From Hymenobacter sp. BT559 (lineage in GTDB: Bacteria > Bacteroidota > Bacteroidia > Cytophagales > Hymenobacteraceae): DNA of 64,000 nt. Location: contig NZ_JAELXV010000002.1 in the NCBI RefSeq assembly GCF_016427535.1, positions 977,865 through 1,041,864 on the forward strand. The letters are read 5' to 3'. Shown here piece by piece: positions 43,192-52,334 of this stretch. The notes under the pieces are model-generated. The model worked only from the letters and a program-made list of their open reading frames with translations. It had not been told where the DNA came from and searched no databases. The translations under genes were made by a program, and so were the position numbers. Numbering within the stretch: position 1 is the stretch's first letter; each line of letters begins with the position of its first letter.

Positions 43192-45101
43192 TAAAATTCG
43201 TGTAGGCGCTGCGCGATGTTCCAGCGCACAGCCACCGAGGCGTACACCTCGTTGCCGCTCACCGTGCCATAATAGGTGGGCTGGGCTACATTCTGGTGGC
43301 GGGCGATGAGCGTGGCGTCTAGAAAAAGGTTGAGGCGCGGCTGGTAAGTGGCCGTAAAATCGGCGTGCAGCAGGCGGTTTTTGTCGCCGGTGCCGATGCG
43401 GTAGCCATACTCCATGGGCCGCGTGTTGTAAGAGAGCAGCACGTTGCTGCCGTAGTTGCTGGTGGCGCTGGGCGCCTGCGCATCTAAGCCCTGCACCGAG
43501 TAAAACGCCTTGGCCACCAGGTTGAGGCGGGGCAGCGGCTGGTAGCTCACGATGCCGAGTAGCTCGCTAATGTTGGCGCCCATGGGGTGGGCAAGGGGCT
43601 GCTGATAATGCTGATAGTTAGTATACTGTGACTCGTGCTGATAAGTAAACGGCCGGATATAGTTAAACTCTAGCTGTAAGTCGAGGTTGCGCACACCAGC
43701 CACGTCGAGCAGCTTGCCGCCGAGCTGGAAGGCCTGCTTGTTAGCCCACCAGCCATTGCCCGCCCGTATCTCGCTCAGCTTAAACTCATCGAACACCAGC
43801 TGGCCGTAGAGTTGCGCTCGGTGCTTGATGTTCCACTTAAAATCGAGACCTAGGAGGGCGTTATCAGTAGAGCCCACCTGCTGCTCGATGGCCCGATAAA
43901 AAATAACCGGGTTCAGGTATTGCAGTTCTAGGCCGCGGCCCGGCCCGCCTGATACCTCCGACTCAAACACGCCGATGTTGAAGTTGTCGGTCACGTCGAG
44001 GCTGAGGTGGTGCAGCGCCAGGTACTTCTTCGGAAATAGCGAATCAGTAGGGCTGCCGGACGCATTATACGTGCGGCCACCCGTTAGCTCGGCGAAGAGA
44101 TTTTGATAATTAAACTTCCAGACGCGGGTGTTCAGCTTCAGGAAAAAATAAGGCGTGCTGTAGTCCGACAGTATTAGCGAGCGGTAGCCGTTGCCGATAA
44201 AATTACGGTCGTGGGCAAGCTGCACATTGATGTGCTTGGTGGCGGCATAGGTGATGCCGCCCCGCGCCGTGAAGAAGTCGTAGGCGCTGCCGCCCACAGT
44301 CTTAAAGTCCTTCCAGTAGCCCTCGTGCGGCACTATGCGGTCGCGGCGGGTGCGCTGCTGCACCCAGCCCGGCACTGCCTGCTGGTTGTCGGTAAGGAAG
44401 CCGTAGAAGCCCAGGCGCTGGTCGATGGTGCCCTCGAAGGCAATGCCGCGGGTATTCACGTAGCGCAGGCCGTCGATGCTGCCAGTGCCGTTGTCTTTGC
44501 CGCCTTGCAGCAGCAGCACAGGGTTGAGGCGAAACGAAAAATCCTTAGTCTGAACGTGGTAAAGGTCCGTTTGGTCGCGGTAGAAGTACGTGAGCACCGG
44601 CCGCTGGCTCTCATTAAGGCTATCGCCGAGCGCCGAGTACATCCAGTTGTCTTTCAGTAGGTACTGCGCATTGAAGCGGTCGGCCCGCGACAGTGTGCCC
44701 TGGCTGAAAGTGAGGCTGTCGCCGCCAAACACACGTTCGCCTAGGTGGGCTGCTGCCGCGCGGGTGTAGGGCCGCACGCTGGTGTGCGGGTCGCGTAGCG
44801 AGTCGGAGCCGTACTTGATGGCGTAGCGGTCGAGCAAGCGGTAGGTGTTGGGGTCGAGCGGCACGTAGAGTGCGCCTTGATACTCGGTACTGGGTGCGGT
44901 GGCCCGCCGCGCGCGGTGCGGAGCCTTAGCCGGCTTGTCGGCTTTGGTGGTCACGCGGGCAGCCTCGCTGGCAGGCAGGGGCTGGTTAAAAATATACCAG
45001 TTGGCCGAGCCTGGGGCCGGGGTAGGCGCAGGAGCAGGCGTTTGGGCCGCGAGCTGGCCCGCCAGCACCAATAATAGAGGTAACAGGTAGTGTTTCATCA
45101 A
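43191..45101 (-). CDS. Capsule assembly Wzi / RemB-like outer-membrane protein
   Basis: 636 residues with a signal peptide (YLLPLLLVLAGQLAAQ) and a Pro/Ala-rich linker. A large predicted barrel follows, with GGPGRGLELQYLNPVIFYRAIEQQVGSTDNALLGLDFKWN (cited as the motifs LELQYLNPVIFYRA and DNALLGLDFKWN) typical of Wzi family proteins. E. coli Wzi anchors capsule; the Flavobacterium relative RemB supports gliding motility. Which applies here cannot be told from the sequence. ATG 45098 is an equal start. Confidence 0.82.
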   Translation of the reverse strand: MMKHYLLPLLLVLAGQLAAQTPAPAPTPAPGSANWYIFNQPLPASEAARVTTKADKPAKAPHRARRATAPSTEYQGALYVPLDPNTYRLLDRYAIKYGSDSLRDPHTSVRPYTRAAAAHLGERVFGGDSLTFSQGTLSRADRFNAQYLLKDNWMYSALGDSLNESQRPVLTYFYRDQTDLYHVQTKDFSFRLNPVLLLQGGKDNGTGSIDGLRYVNTRGIAFEGTIDQRLGFYGFLTDNQQAVPGWVQQRTRRDRIVPHEGYWKDFKTVGGSAYDFFTARGGITYAATKHINVQLAHDRNFIGNGYRSLILSDYSTPYFFLKLNTRVWKFNYQNLFAELTGGRTYNASGSPTDSLFPKKYLALHHLSLDVTDNFNIGVFESEVSGGPGRGLELQYLNPVIFYRAIEQQVGSTDNALLGLDFKWNIKHRAQLYGQLVFDEFKLSEIRAGNGWWANKQAFQLGGKLLDVAGVRNLDLQLEFNYIRPFTYQHESQYTNYQHYQQPLAHPMGANISELLGIVSYQPLPRLNLVAKAFYSVQGLDAQAPSATSNYGSNVLLSYNTRPMEYGYRIGTGDKNRLLHADFTATYQPRLNLFLDATLIARHQNVAQPTYYGTVSGNEVYASVAVRWNIAQRLHEF

Positions 45102-45195
45102 TAAAGAATACTACCCAGAACGGGGCAGGAATCGCAAAATTACGTCGGCCGCCGCCGAGCCGGTTTCCGGCCCCGACCTTTGGCCGCGCTACCTC

Positions 45196-46161
45196 TTGGC
45201 GAGGAGTCCGCTTCCTGTGCTGCGCCTGCTCTATTTCTCTGACCTCGACCTAGCCCGCTGGCAGGCCTGCGTGGCTGCCAGCCCGGGCGCATCGCCCTAT
45301 GTGCAGGCGTGGTGGCTGGCGGCCACGGCCGGCCGCTGGGCTGCGGTAGTCGAGCTGGGCCCCGGCGGCGAGTACTATTCGCTGCTGCCGCTGCCGCTAA
45401 AGTGGCGGCCGTGGGGCCGCGTGGCCTATCAGCCGCTATTCACACAGCAGCTAGGTTTGGTACTGACGGCCCAGAGCCGCCAGGTGCAAATAGCCGATTA
45501 CTTGGCCGTAGCGAAGAAAAGCTGCGTAGCCTTTTACCAGCAGTGGCCCCCGGCCGCACTAGTGCCGGTGCTGCCCGTAGGTTTCACGCTGACCGAGCGC
45601 CTGACTTATCACCTGGACCTAGGGTCGCCCTACGCTACTATTTACCAGCACTACCTGACGGGCTGCCGCCGCCGCCTGCGCAACAACCAAGCGCTGGCGC
45701 AGCCCCTGCTGGTGACAGAAAGTGAGGACCTAGGCGCGCTGATTGAGCTATTTCTTACTTACCGGGGGCCGACGCACACGGGGCTGCGCCCGCGCCACTA
45801 CGCAGCGCTGCACCGGCTCTACGCCGCCTTGCGCGCCCGTGGGCTAGCTGAGCTGCACCAGGTGCGCCACCCAGCCACCGGCGAGTTATTGGCTGGGGCG
45901 TTGTTTGTGCGCCACCCTGGCGGCGTGATTTATCTATTTGCGGCGGCCTCGCCGGCTGGCAAAGCGGCCAGCGCACCTATTCTGCTCCTCGACGATGCCC
46001 TGCGGCGCCACGCGGGGCAGCCGGGGCAGGTCTTCGATTTTGAGGGGGGCAGCATACCAGGTATTGGGCGCTTTTTTACCAATTTTGGGGCGCGGCCCGT
46101 ATTCTACCCAACCGTCACGCTTACTCACCCCCCTAGGCTTCTCTCATGGATGCGCCCCTAA
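45196..46161 (+). CDS. FemAB/GNAT-like acyltransferase family protein
   Basis: 321 residues from TTG 45196; a GTG at 45217 would give 314. The pattern (WQACVAASPGASPYVQAWWL, YYSLLPLPLKWRPWG, RPRHYAALHRLYAALRARGLAELHQV, IYLFAAASPAGKAASAPILLLDDA, FDFEGGSIPGIGRFFTNFGA) is that of the FemAB-like acetyltransferase fold with a second GNAT domain. Its substrate is unknown. It overlaps the upp start by 16 bp. Confidence 0.65.
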   Translation: MARSPLPVLRLLYFSDLDLARWQACVAASPGASPYVQAWWLAATAGRWAAVVELGPGGEYYSLLPLPLKWRPWGRVAYQPLFTQQLGLVLTAQSRQVQIADYLAVAKKSCVAFYQQWPPAALVPVLPVGFTLTERLTYHLDLGSPYATIYQHYLTGCRRRLRNNQALAQPLLVTESEDLGALIELFLTYRGPTHTGLRPRHYAALHRLYAALRARGLAELHQVRHPATGELLAGALFVRHPGGVIYLFAAASPAGKAASAPILLLDDALRRHAGQPGQVFDFEGGSIPGIGRFFTNFGARPVFYPTVTLTHPPRLLSWMRP

Positions 46162-46835
46162 CTTCGCCTGCCGCTGCTGCGCAGGATACTGAACGCCTGC
46201 ACGTTGTTTGTGCCGAGCCAAGCATTGCCAATCATTTTCTGGCCGAACTGCGCGACATCAACATCCAAAAAGACAGCCTCCGCTTTCGCCGCAACCTGCA
46301 GCGCCTAGGGGAGATTATTGCCGTTCGCATCAGCGCCCAGCTTAGCTACACGCCCCAGGCCGTAAAAACTCCGCTGGGCGAAGCACCCAGTCAACTGCTG
46401 CGCGATTTTCCGGTGCTGGCGACTGTGCTGCGGGCCGGCCTACCATTTCACCAAGGCTTTCTGAATTATTTCGACCAGAGCCCCAGCGCTTTCGCAGCAG
46501 CCTACCGCATCGAGGGCACGGCCCAGGTGCAGGTGCAGCTCGATTACCTCACGGCGCCGAGTCTCAATGAGCGGGTACTCATCCTGGCCGACCCTATGCT
46601 GGCCAGCGGCAAAAGCCTGGTGCAAACCTACCGGGCCATGCTGCGCTTTGGCACACCGCGCCAGGTGCACATCGCGGCCGTTATTGCCTCGCCTGAGGGG
46701 GTAGCCTACGTAGCCCGCGAAATACCGGAGGCTACGCTGTGGGTAGCTGCCGTAGATGAAAAACTCAATGAGCAGGCCTATATCATTCCGGGCCTAGGCG
46801 ACGCCGGCGATTTAGCTTTCGGCAGCAAATTATAA
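46146..46835 (+). CDS. upp: Uracil phosphoribosyltransferase
   Basis: 229 residues. The PRPP-binding motif is LILADPMLASGKSLVQTYRA and the hood region is AGLPFHQGFLNYFDQSPSAF. The uracil-site motif YIIPGLGDAGDLAF lies at the C-terminus. It salvages uracil to UMP. The start codon lies inside the end of the preceding gene, so translation is coupled. Confidence 0.94.
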   Translation: MDAPLTSPAAAAQDTERLHVVCAEPSIANHFLAELRDINIQKDSLRFRRNLQRLGEIIAVRISAQLSYTPQAVKTPLGEAPSQLLRDFPVLATVLRAGLPFHQGFLNYFDQSPSAFAAAYRIEGTAQVQVQLDYLTAPSLNERVLILADPMLASGKSLVQTYRAMLRFGTPRQVHIAAVIASPEGVAYVAREIPEATLWVAAVDEKLNEQAYIIPGLGDAGDLAFGSKL

Positions 46836-46964
46836 TTGCGGGCCGCACGCACGTAGTTTAGCTGCTCGTCGTTTGCTGAAAGCAACTGACAGCCGGCCCT
46901 AGGTACGGTATTTTTGCCCGCCCTCCGTTTAGCTCTCTCTTCTGACTTACTTAGTTTTCTGCTA

Positions 46965-47411
46965 GTGCTTCCCTACGCCGCCAAATGGGCTTCTGTCTTC
47001 CTGCTCAGCACAGTTAAGTTTCTGGGCGGCCCCTTAGCGGGCAGCAGCCTGGGGCTGGGCTTTTGGCAAACCCTGGGCCTCACCGTGGCGGGTATGATGA
47101 CCAGCGTGTTCGTGTTTTCGGGCATTGGGCGGGCTTGGGTGCGCCACCGCCAGCAGCAGCGCCGCCTGCGCCGAGCGCCGGTGTTTTCCAAGCGCTCGCG
47201 CAACATCATTAAGGTGTTTAAGAAGTTCGGTATGGGAGGCATCGCCTTCCTCACGCCGATTTTGCTGTCGCCCATCGGAGGTACCGTCATTGCTACACTC
47301 CTAGGGGTGCCGCGGCAGCGTATCTTGCTGCACATGTTCTGGAGTGCTGTGCTGTGGGGCGGCGTGCTCACGCTGGCTAGCTCCCGCATTAGCCACTTGC
47401 TGCACCACTAG
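46965..47411 (+). CDS. Small integral membrane protein
   Basis: 148 residues if it starts at GTG 46965. The frame extends to TTG 46914, but a TATTTTTGC promoter box (46908-46916) overlaps that codon, so a downstream start is preferred. Four hydrophobic stretches (e.g. WQTLGLTVAGMMTSVFVFSG and GMGGIAFLTPILLSPIGGTV) and a basic loop (RHRQQQRRLRRAPVFSKRSR) are seen. It recalls small DedA/Sm_multidrug_ex-like proteins only weakly. Confidence 0.6.
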   Translation: MLPYAAKWASVFLLSTVKFLGGPLAGSSLGLGFWQTLGLTVAGMMTSVFVFSGIGRAWVRHRQQQRRLRRAPVFSKRSRNIIKVFKKFGMGGIAFLTPILLSPIGGTVIATLLGVPRQRILLHMFWSAVLWGGVLTLASSRISHLLHH

Positions 47412-47479
47412 GCCGCCCGTCAAGAGCTGGTAAGAAGGGACATGCCCTTCTGCTTTCGTTTTACCTCGCCAATACCCTT

Positions 47480-48358
47480 ATGTCAGCCCCTATTGTTTGC
47501 TTCGGAGAAACCCTGTGGGACGTGCTGCCGGCCGGCCGCCAGCCTGGCGGGGCCCCCTTCAACGTGGCCGTGCACCTGCACCAGTTTGGGCAGCCCGTGC
47601 AGCTGATTAGCCGCGTGGGGCAAGACGAGCTAGGAACCGAGTTGCTGGCATTTTTGCAGGGCAAAGGTGTAGATACGGCCCTCGTGCAGCGCAGCCAAAC
47701 GCACCTGACCGGCGTAGTAAAAGCCAACCTCGATAATAGCCACGAGGTAACGTACAAAATAGTGGAGCCCGTGGCCTGGGACTACGTGCAGTATGCCCCC
47801 GAGCTGCGCGAAGCCGTGGCCAACGCCGCCATGCTGGTATATGGCTCGCTGGCCACGCGCCGCCCCGATACCCGCGAAACGCTGTACCAATTGCTGCCCA
47901 GCGCTCGCTACCGGGTGTTTGACGTAAACCTGCGCCAGCCCCACTACACGCGGGCGGTAGTCGAAACCCTGCTGCGCCAAGCCGATATGGCCAAGCTCAA
48001 CGAGCACGAGCTAGCCGAGATTACCGAGTGGCTAGGCATGCCCGGCGACGAAACCACCGCCCTGCCGTGGCTGGCCGAGCATTACGGCCTGCAAGCCGTT
48101 TGCCTCACAAAGGGCGCCGATGGGGCGGCCCTCTGGGTGGCCAATCAGCTCTTCACGCACCCTAGCTTCCCCATCGAGGTGCAGGATACCATTGGCAGCG
48201 GCGATGCTTTTTTGGCTGCTTTGCTAGCCGGCTGGCAAGCCAAGCTGGCGCCCGCCGAGTGCCTACGCCGGGCCTGTGCGGCCGGTGCCCTGGTGGCCAC
48301 GCACCAAGGCGCCACGCCCACCCTTACACCCGCCGACATCGATGCTATGCTTGGCTAG
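47480..48358 (+). CDS. PfkB-family carbohydrate kinase (fructokinase-like)
   Basis: 292 residues. N-terminal signature ETLWDVLPAGRQPGGAPFNVAVHL and the C-terminal ATP/anion-hole motif DTIGSGDAFLAALLAGW define the PfkB fold. The DVLPxGxxxGGAPxNVA start resembles fructokinases of Bacteroidota. It should phosphorylate a sugar with ATP in the cytoplasm. Confidence 0.88.
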   Translation: MSAPIVCFGETLWDVLPAGRQPGGAPFNVAVHLHQFGQPVQLISRVGQDELGTELLAFLQGKGVDTALVQRSQTHLTGVVKANLDNSHEVTYKIVEPVAWDYVQYAPELREAVANAAMLVYGSLATRRPDTRETLYQLLPSARYRVFDVNLRQPHYTRAVVETLLRQADMAKLNEHELAEITEWLGMPGDETTALPWLAEHYGLQAVCLTKGADGAALWVANQLFTHPSFPIEVQDTIGSGDAFLAALLAGWQAKLAPAECLRRACAAGALVATHQGATPTLTPADIDAMLG

Positions 48359-48389
48359 CCAGCCCCAACTGGTAGCTACCTAGGCGACG

Positions 48390-49793
48390 CTATTGGCCGC
48401 GTCGCCGCAGTGCCTTGCTGGCCGGCGACGACTTGCCTTTCTTGCCGGGGTTTTTCTTGCTGCCTTTCTGGCTTTTCTTGCGGCCCTCCTCAAATGGTTT
48501 GCCGGTTCGCTTATCAATCGTGACGCCAGGCTTAACCCATTCTTTCTTCTCGTGGAAAGCGCCCTTAAAAGTTGGGTCTTCGCGGCGGCGCTGCTCGTCT
48601 ATTACCCGGGCATGGGTCTGGCCCTCGGTAAATGGCGTTGCTGTTATCTCAATCTCCTCCGGAAGGGGCAGCAGCGGAATGGACTGCTTGATAAGTGCTT
48701 CTATGCGCTCGATGTGCTGGCGCTCGGCCGGGTTGGCAAAGGTGATAGCCGCACCCGTGTGCCGCGCCCGCCCTGTGCGCCCAATACGGTGCACGTAGTC
48801 ATCATAAATGAGCGGCACATCGAAGTTGATAACGTGGCTTACCTGCGGCACGTCGATGCCGCGGGCCGCCACGTCGGTAGCCACCAAGTAGCGCACATTA
48901 CCCTCCTTAAAGGCATCCATGCTGTTGAGGCGCGCATTCTGGCCTTTGTTGCCGTGTATCACGCGCACCTCACCTAGGGGCGCCTTGCGGTTGAGGAAAG
49001 CTGCTACCTGGTCAGCATTCTCCTTGGTGCGAGTAAAGAGCAGTACCCGCGTCATTTCCTCCGAGTCGCGGTGCAGCAAATAATCGAGCAAGTTGATTTT
49101 GGTGGCCAGGTTAGGCACCTCATATAGGCTCTGCGTGATGGTCTGGGCCGGCTGGGCGGGCGGCGTTACTTCCACGCGCACCGGAAATTCCAAGAACTCT
49201 TCACTTAGCTGCGTCACACGCTCGGGCATGGTGGCTGAGAACAGCACGTTTTGGCGCTTGCGCGGAATAATTTCCAAGATGCGCCGGATTTGGGGCATGA
49301 AGCCCATGTCCATCATTTTATCGGCCTCGTCGAGCACAAGCGTTTTCAGCTCTTTCAGCACCAACTCGCCCTTGAGGTAAATCTCCATCAGGCGGCCCGG
49401 CGTAGCAATCAGAATATCCAGCCCGGCCTTTATGGTTTCAATCTGCGTCTTCGGTCCCAGCCCGCCATAAATGGCAAAAATGCGGATGTCGGTGTGCGCG
49501 GCCAGCGCCTTGAGGTGCTTCTCGAGCTGAATGGCCAGCTCGCGGGTAGGGGCCAGCACCAGTGCCCTAGGGTGCTCGCCCTGCGCATATTTTACCTTCA
49601 TTAGCAGCGGCAGGCCGAAAGCCGCCGTTTTGCCAGTACCCGTCTGGGCGATGCCCAGCACGTCGTGCCCGGCCAGCAGCAGCGGAATGGTTTGCTGCTG
49701 CACAGGCGTGGGCTCGGTAAAGCCGGCGTCGGCTACAGCTGTGAGTAGCTGCTTGTTGAGTTTAAAATCGGCGAAGGTGGCAAGGGTATCCAT
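48390..49793 (-). CDS. DEAD-box RNA helicase (RhlE-like)
   Basis: 467 residues. The Q motif is FADFKLNKQLLTAVADAGF; motif I AQTGTGKTAAF, Ia PTRELA, II VLDEADKMMDMGF, III SATM, V VATDVAARGID and VI HRIGRTGR are all present. A basic tail (KKSQKGSKKNPGKKGK) may bind RNA. The ATG follows a GACCTTTGC promoter-like box by only 4 nt, so the message may be leaderless. Confidence 0.95.
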   Translation of the reverse strand: MDTLATFADFKLNKQLLTAVADAGFTEPTPVQQQTIPLLLAGHDVLGIAQTGTGKTAAFGLPLLMKVKYAQGEHPRALVLAPTRELAIQLEKHLKALAAHTDIRIFAIYGGLGPKTQIETIKAGLDILIATPGRLMEIYLKGELVLKELKTLVLDEADKMMDMGFMPQIRRILEIIPRKRQNVLFSATMPERVTQLSEEFLEFPVRVEVTPPAQPAQTITQSLYEVPNLATKINLLDYLLHRDSEEMTRVLLFTRTKENADQVAAFLNRKAPLGEVRVIHGNKGQNARLNSMDAFKEGNVRYLVATDVAARGIDVPQVSHVINFDVPLIYDDYVHRIGRTGRARHTGAAITFANPAERQHIERIEALIKQSIPLLPLPEEIEITATPFTEGQTHARVIDEQRRREDPTFKGAFHEKKEWVKPGVTIDKRTGKPFEEGRKKSQKGSKKNPGKKGKSSPASKALRRRGQ

Positions 49794-49796
49794 TTT

Positions 49797-49805
49797 GCAA
49801 AGGTC
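49797..49805 (-). promoter_or_regulatory. Promoter box directly at the rhlE-like start
   Basis: The minus strand reads GACCTTTGC (first base differs from TAnnTTTGC) and ends 3 nt before the ATG. Transcription would start at or next to the start codon. Confidence 0.5.
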
Positions 49806-49822
49806 GGGTTATTTTGTGGTTT

Positions 49823-49876
49823 GGCCGTGAAACCCCTCTCCTGGAGGGGAGGGGCCGGGGGTGGGGTTTCACGGCC
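49823..49876. repeat. REP-like palindrome (CCCCTCTCC type)
   Basis: The outer arms GGCCGTGAAACCCC and complement (14 bp) enclose CCTCTCC-TGGA-GGGGAGGGG. The inner part is a generic repeat type seen between genes in this phylum. It lies between rhlE and tRNA-His promoters. Confidence 0.7.
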
Positions 49877-49924
49877 GAAAAGATATTTTTCTCTAAAAAA
49901 TCTTGCATAAAACCACTTGCCGCG

Positions 49925-49933
49925 TATCTTTGC
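49925..49933 (+). promoter_or_regulatory. Promoter -7 box of tRNA-His
   Basis: TATCTTTGC fits the consensus and is followed by ACTCCC, the same context as in the rRNA promoters. It lies 19 bp before the tRNA. Confidence 0.75.
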
Positions 49934-49951
49934 ACTCCCAAACCACCACAC

Positions 49952-50026
<75 letters not shown>

Positions 50027-50034
50027 CGCTAGAA

Positions 50035-50067
50035 AGTCCCCGGATGCGAATCCGGGGACTTTTTTTG
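50035..50067 (+). terminator. Intrinsic terminator of tRNA-His
   Basis: A perfect 11-bp stem (AGTCCCCGGAT, loop GCGA) is followed by TTTTTTT. Confidence 0.95.
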
Positions 50068-50124
50068 TTATTTGCGCCGTTGCGCCCCTGAATTCTTTTT
50101 TCTCATTAACTCATTCTTTCCCAA

Positions 50125-51063
50125 ATGAGCCTTCTCGTAATCGGCTCCGTGGCCTTCGACGCCCTGGAAACTCCCTTCGGCAAAACCGACAAAATCATTG
50201 GCGGCGCGGCTACCTACATCAGCCTGTCGGCCTCGTATTCGACCAAGCCGGTGAACCTGGTGGCCGTAGTGGGCGGCGACTTTCCGCAGTCCGATATCCT
50301 GACCCTGGAAGAGCACGGCGTTGACACCAAAGGTCTGCAAATCAAGCAGGAGGAGAAGTCGTTTTTTTGGTCGGGCAAGTACAACAAAGACCTCAACTCG
50401 CGCGAAACTATCACCACCGAGCTCAACGTGCTCGGCTCGTTCGACCCCGTTATTCCCGACGCTTACCAAGACTGCAAGTACTTGATGCTGGGCAACCTAG
50501 CCCCCCAGGTGCAGCGCCTCGTTATTCAGCGCCTCGTCAACCGCCCCAAGCTCATCGTGCTCGACACCATGAACTTCTGGATGGACATTGCCGCCGAGGA
50601 ATTGCTGGCTACCATCGAAATGGTGGATGTGCTCAGCATCAACGACGAGGAAGCTCGCCAGCTTTCGGGCGAGTACTCGCTGGTGAAAGCCGCCCGCAAA
50701 ATCCTGGCTTTCGGCCCCAAGTTCTTGATTATCAAAAAAGGTGAGCACGGCGCGCTGCTCTTCCACAAAAACAAAGTATTCTACGCCCCGGCCCTGCCGC
50801 TGGAAGAGGTATTTGACCCCACCGGTGCTGGCGATACGTTTGCGGGCGGCCTCATCGGCCACATCGCCGCTACAGATGACTGCTCGTTCGAAAACATGAA
50901 GCGTGCTGTTATTCACGGCTCGGCCATGGCCTCGTTCTGCGTTGAGAAGTTCGGCACCGAGCGCCTGCTCAACCTCACCCAAGAGGAAATCGAAGCCCGC
51001 GAAGCCATGTTTGAGGAGTTGGTAAAAGTGCAGCCGGCCGGCGTGGTGGAGAACGTGCGGTAA
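50125..51063 (+). CDS. PfkB-family sugar/nucleoside kinase
   Basis: 312 residues. N-terminal VIGSVAFDALETPFGKTDKIIGGAATYISL and the C-terminal motif DPTGAGDTFAGGLIGHIA mark a PfkB kinase of the ribokinase/adenosine kinase group. The exact substrate is not readable. It is followed by a long palindrome that could terminate its transcript. Confidence 0.88.
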   Translation: MSLLVIGSVAFDALETPFGKTDKIIGGAATYISLSASYSTKPVNLVAVVGGDFPQSDILTLEEHGVDTKGLQIKQEEKSFFWSGKYNKDLNSRETITTELNVLGSFDPVIPDAYQDCKYLMLGNLAPQVQRLVIQRLVNRPKLIVLDTMNFWMDIAAEELLATIEMVDVLSINDEEARQLSGEYSLVKAARKILAFGPKFLIIKKGEHGALLFHKNKVFYAPALPLEEVFDPTGAGDTFAGGLIGHIAATDDCSFENMKRAVIHGSAMASFCVEKFGTERLLNLTQEEIEAREAMFEELVKVQPAGVVENVR

Positions 51064-51106
51064 GCTCTGGCTTGCCATCTTGTAAAAAAAAGTCAAGTAA
51101 GCTTTT

Positions 51107-51199
51107 CATGCTGAACGCAGTGAAGCATCTCGCGTGGTGCAGTAAACCCAAACGTATTGGTTGCTGCGTCACGCGAGGTGCTTCACTGCGTTCAGCATG
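51107..51199. repeat. 93-bp palindromic repeat, copy 1 (CATGCTGA family)
   Basis: Arms 51107-51135 and 51171-51199 are inverted copies (CATGCTGAACGCAGTGAAGC ... TCTCGCGT) with one mismatch. The right arm is followed by ACTTTTTTAT and the left is preceded by AAAAAAAAGTC, so it may also act as a terminator on both strands. When read in frame it gives spurious peptides. Confidence 0.9.
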
Positions 51200-51217
51200 A
51201 CTTTTTTATCCCATAAT

Positions 51218-51820
51218 ATGACCACTTGGCTCCGCAAAAACCGAGGCGAACTCTTGCTATTCAGCGCCTTCGCACTAGTAATGACCACCGGCCTACGTCA
51301 GCCCGTGCTGAGTACTCTGCAGCGCGGCCTACTAGCCACCGGCTTATGGCGCGCTACGCCGCCCGAGCGCCTAGCGGCGGCACCTAGGGCACAGTTTGCC
51401 AGCGAGCGCACATATCCGCTCAGTCTGCCGCTTACCACGCTAGATGGCCGCCCAGCTGACCTAGGGCAATTTCGCGGCAAGGTGGTGCTCGTGAACCTGT
51501 GGGCCAGCTGGTGCCCGCCCTGCCTGGCCGAAATGCCGGGCCTGCAAGCCCTCTACCAGAAAGTGGACACGAGCAAAGTCGCCTTCGTGCTGATTTCGCT
51601 CGACGCAAATCAGAACAAGGCCCGCGCTCTGCTCAAGCGCAAGCACTACACCATGCCGGTGTTCTTCCCGACGGCCGAATTGCCCGCGCCGTTTCAAACC
51701 TCGTCCATCCCCTACACCGTTATTCTCACACCGGAGGGCCGAGTGGCCGACCGCCACAACGGCATGGCCGATTATGATACACCAGAATTTAAAGCTGCGT
51801 TGGAGAGGTTAGCCAATTGA
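51218..51820 (+). CDS. TlpA-like thioredoxin-fold protein
   Basis: 200 residues from ATG 51218; the open frame extends into the palindrome upstream and those starts are rejected. An N-terminal membrane anchor (LLLFSAFALVMTTGL) is followed by a thioredoxin fold with the redox motif NLWASWCPPCLAEMP (Cys near 99 and 102) and the cis-Pro region SSIPYTVILTPEGRV. It is likely a periplasmic thiol-disulfide oxidoreductase for cytochrome c maturation or similar. Confidence 0.88.
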   Translation: MTTWLRKNRGELLLFSAFALVMTTGLRQPVLSTLQRGLLATGLWRATPPERLAAAPRAQFASERTYPLSLPLTTLDGRPADLGQFRGKVVLVNLWASWCPPCLAEMPGLQALYQKVDTSKVAFVLISLDANQNKARALLKRKHYTMPVFFPTAELPAPFQTSSIPYTVILTPEGRVADRHNGMADYDTPEFKAALERLAN

Positions 51821-51909
51821 CTAGTAGTAGCGTAGTCAGGCCCTAGGTAACCCTTTTGGCGGTAGCGTGGTAAAAGAGTTAAGTTCTTACTCTTAAACCC
51901 CGCCCTGCC

Positions 51910-52212
51910 ATGTCTGACAAACCGAATGACCTCGCCAACGATAAGCCGTCCGTAAACCCTTACGAAAATCAGCATCACAAAAAAGGTGACCTCGCCGCTG
52001 GCGAGCACGTGGACAGCGCTGCTAATCAGAACCTCAACCAGAGCGACCTGACTCAGCAAGGCAACCAAACTAAAGGCAACACGCCCGGCGGCAACTTCAA
52101 CGAGACCCGCCACACCCAAGCCAACAAGCCGCGTAGCAATCCGCAGGGCAACCGCCCGATGTCGGTTGACACAAACAGCCCCGAGAAAGGCCCCGGCAGC
52201 CACGCTGACTAG
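51910..52212 (+). CDS. Small hydrophilic, probably disordered protein
   Basis: 100 residues, rich in Asn, Gln, Asp, Lys and Gly, with almost no hydrophobic residues (NPYENQHHKKGDLAAG, NLNQSDLTQQGNQTKGNTPG). It resembles small stress or hydrophilin-like proteins in composition only; no family recognised. Its TAG stop is supplied by the first bases of a GACCGCAG repeat. It could be a desiccation or osmotic stress protein, which is inference. Confidence 0.65.
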   Translation: MSDKPNDLANDKPSVNPYENQHHKKGDLAAGEHVDSAANQNLNQSDLTQQGNQTKGNTPGGNFNETRHTQANKPRSNPQGNRPMSVDTNSPEKGPGSHAD

Positions 52213-52275
52213 ACCGCAGATTCAAACTGATTTTTAAGATTTAACGGATATGCCTGTTACACAGGCTGACTATTG
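52212..52275 (+). repeat. GACCGCAG hairpin repeat, copy after the disordered protein gene
   Basis: It begins at the G of the TAG stop: GACCGCAGATTCAAACTG, then GATTTAACGGATAT and a perfect 6-bp stem GCCTGT-TAC-ACAGGC, then TGACTATTG. The stem differs from the other copies at several positions yet stays paired. Confidence 0.85.
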
Positions 52276-52286
52276 AATTGGTAATA

Positions 52287-52317
52287 AGAGAGCCGCCTTT
52301 TTGGGCGGCTCTCTTTG
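52287..52317. terminator. Bidirectional terminator
   Basis: An 11-bp perfect stem (AGAGAGCCGCC, loop near TTTTTG) is followed by TTTGTTT on the plus strand. It separates the disordered protein gene from the convergent M61 peptidase. Confidence 0.85.
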
Positions 52318-52334
52318 TTTAACCTGTATTATGG

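Noticed and set aside
48393..48977. Long plus-strand frame inside the DEAD-box helicase gene (194 codons)
   Set aside because: It is a shadow of the helicase frame; no ribosome site, no family-like pattern.
51161..51217. Upstream extension of the TlpA-like protein
   Set aside because: These codons lie in the palindromic repeat, and peptides such as HARCFTAFS are known artefacts of it.
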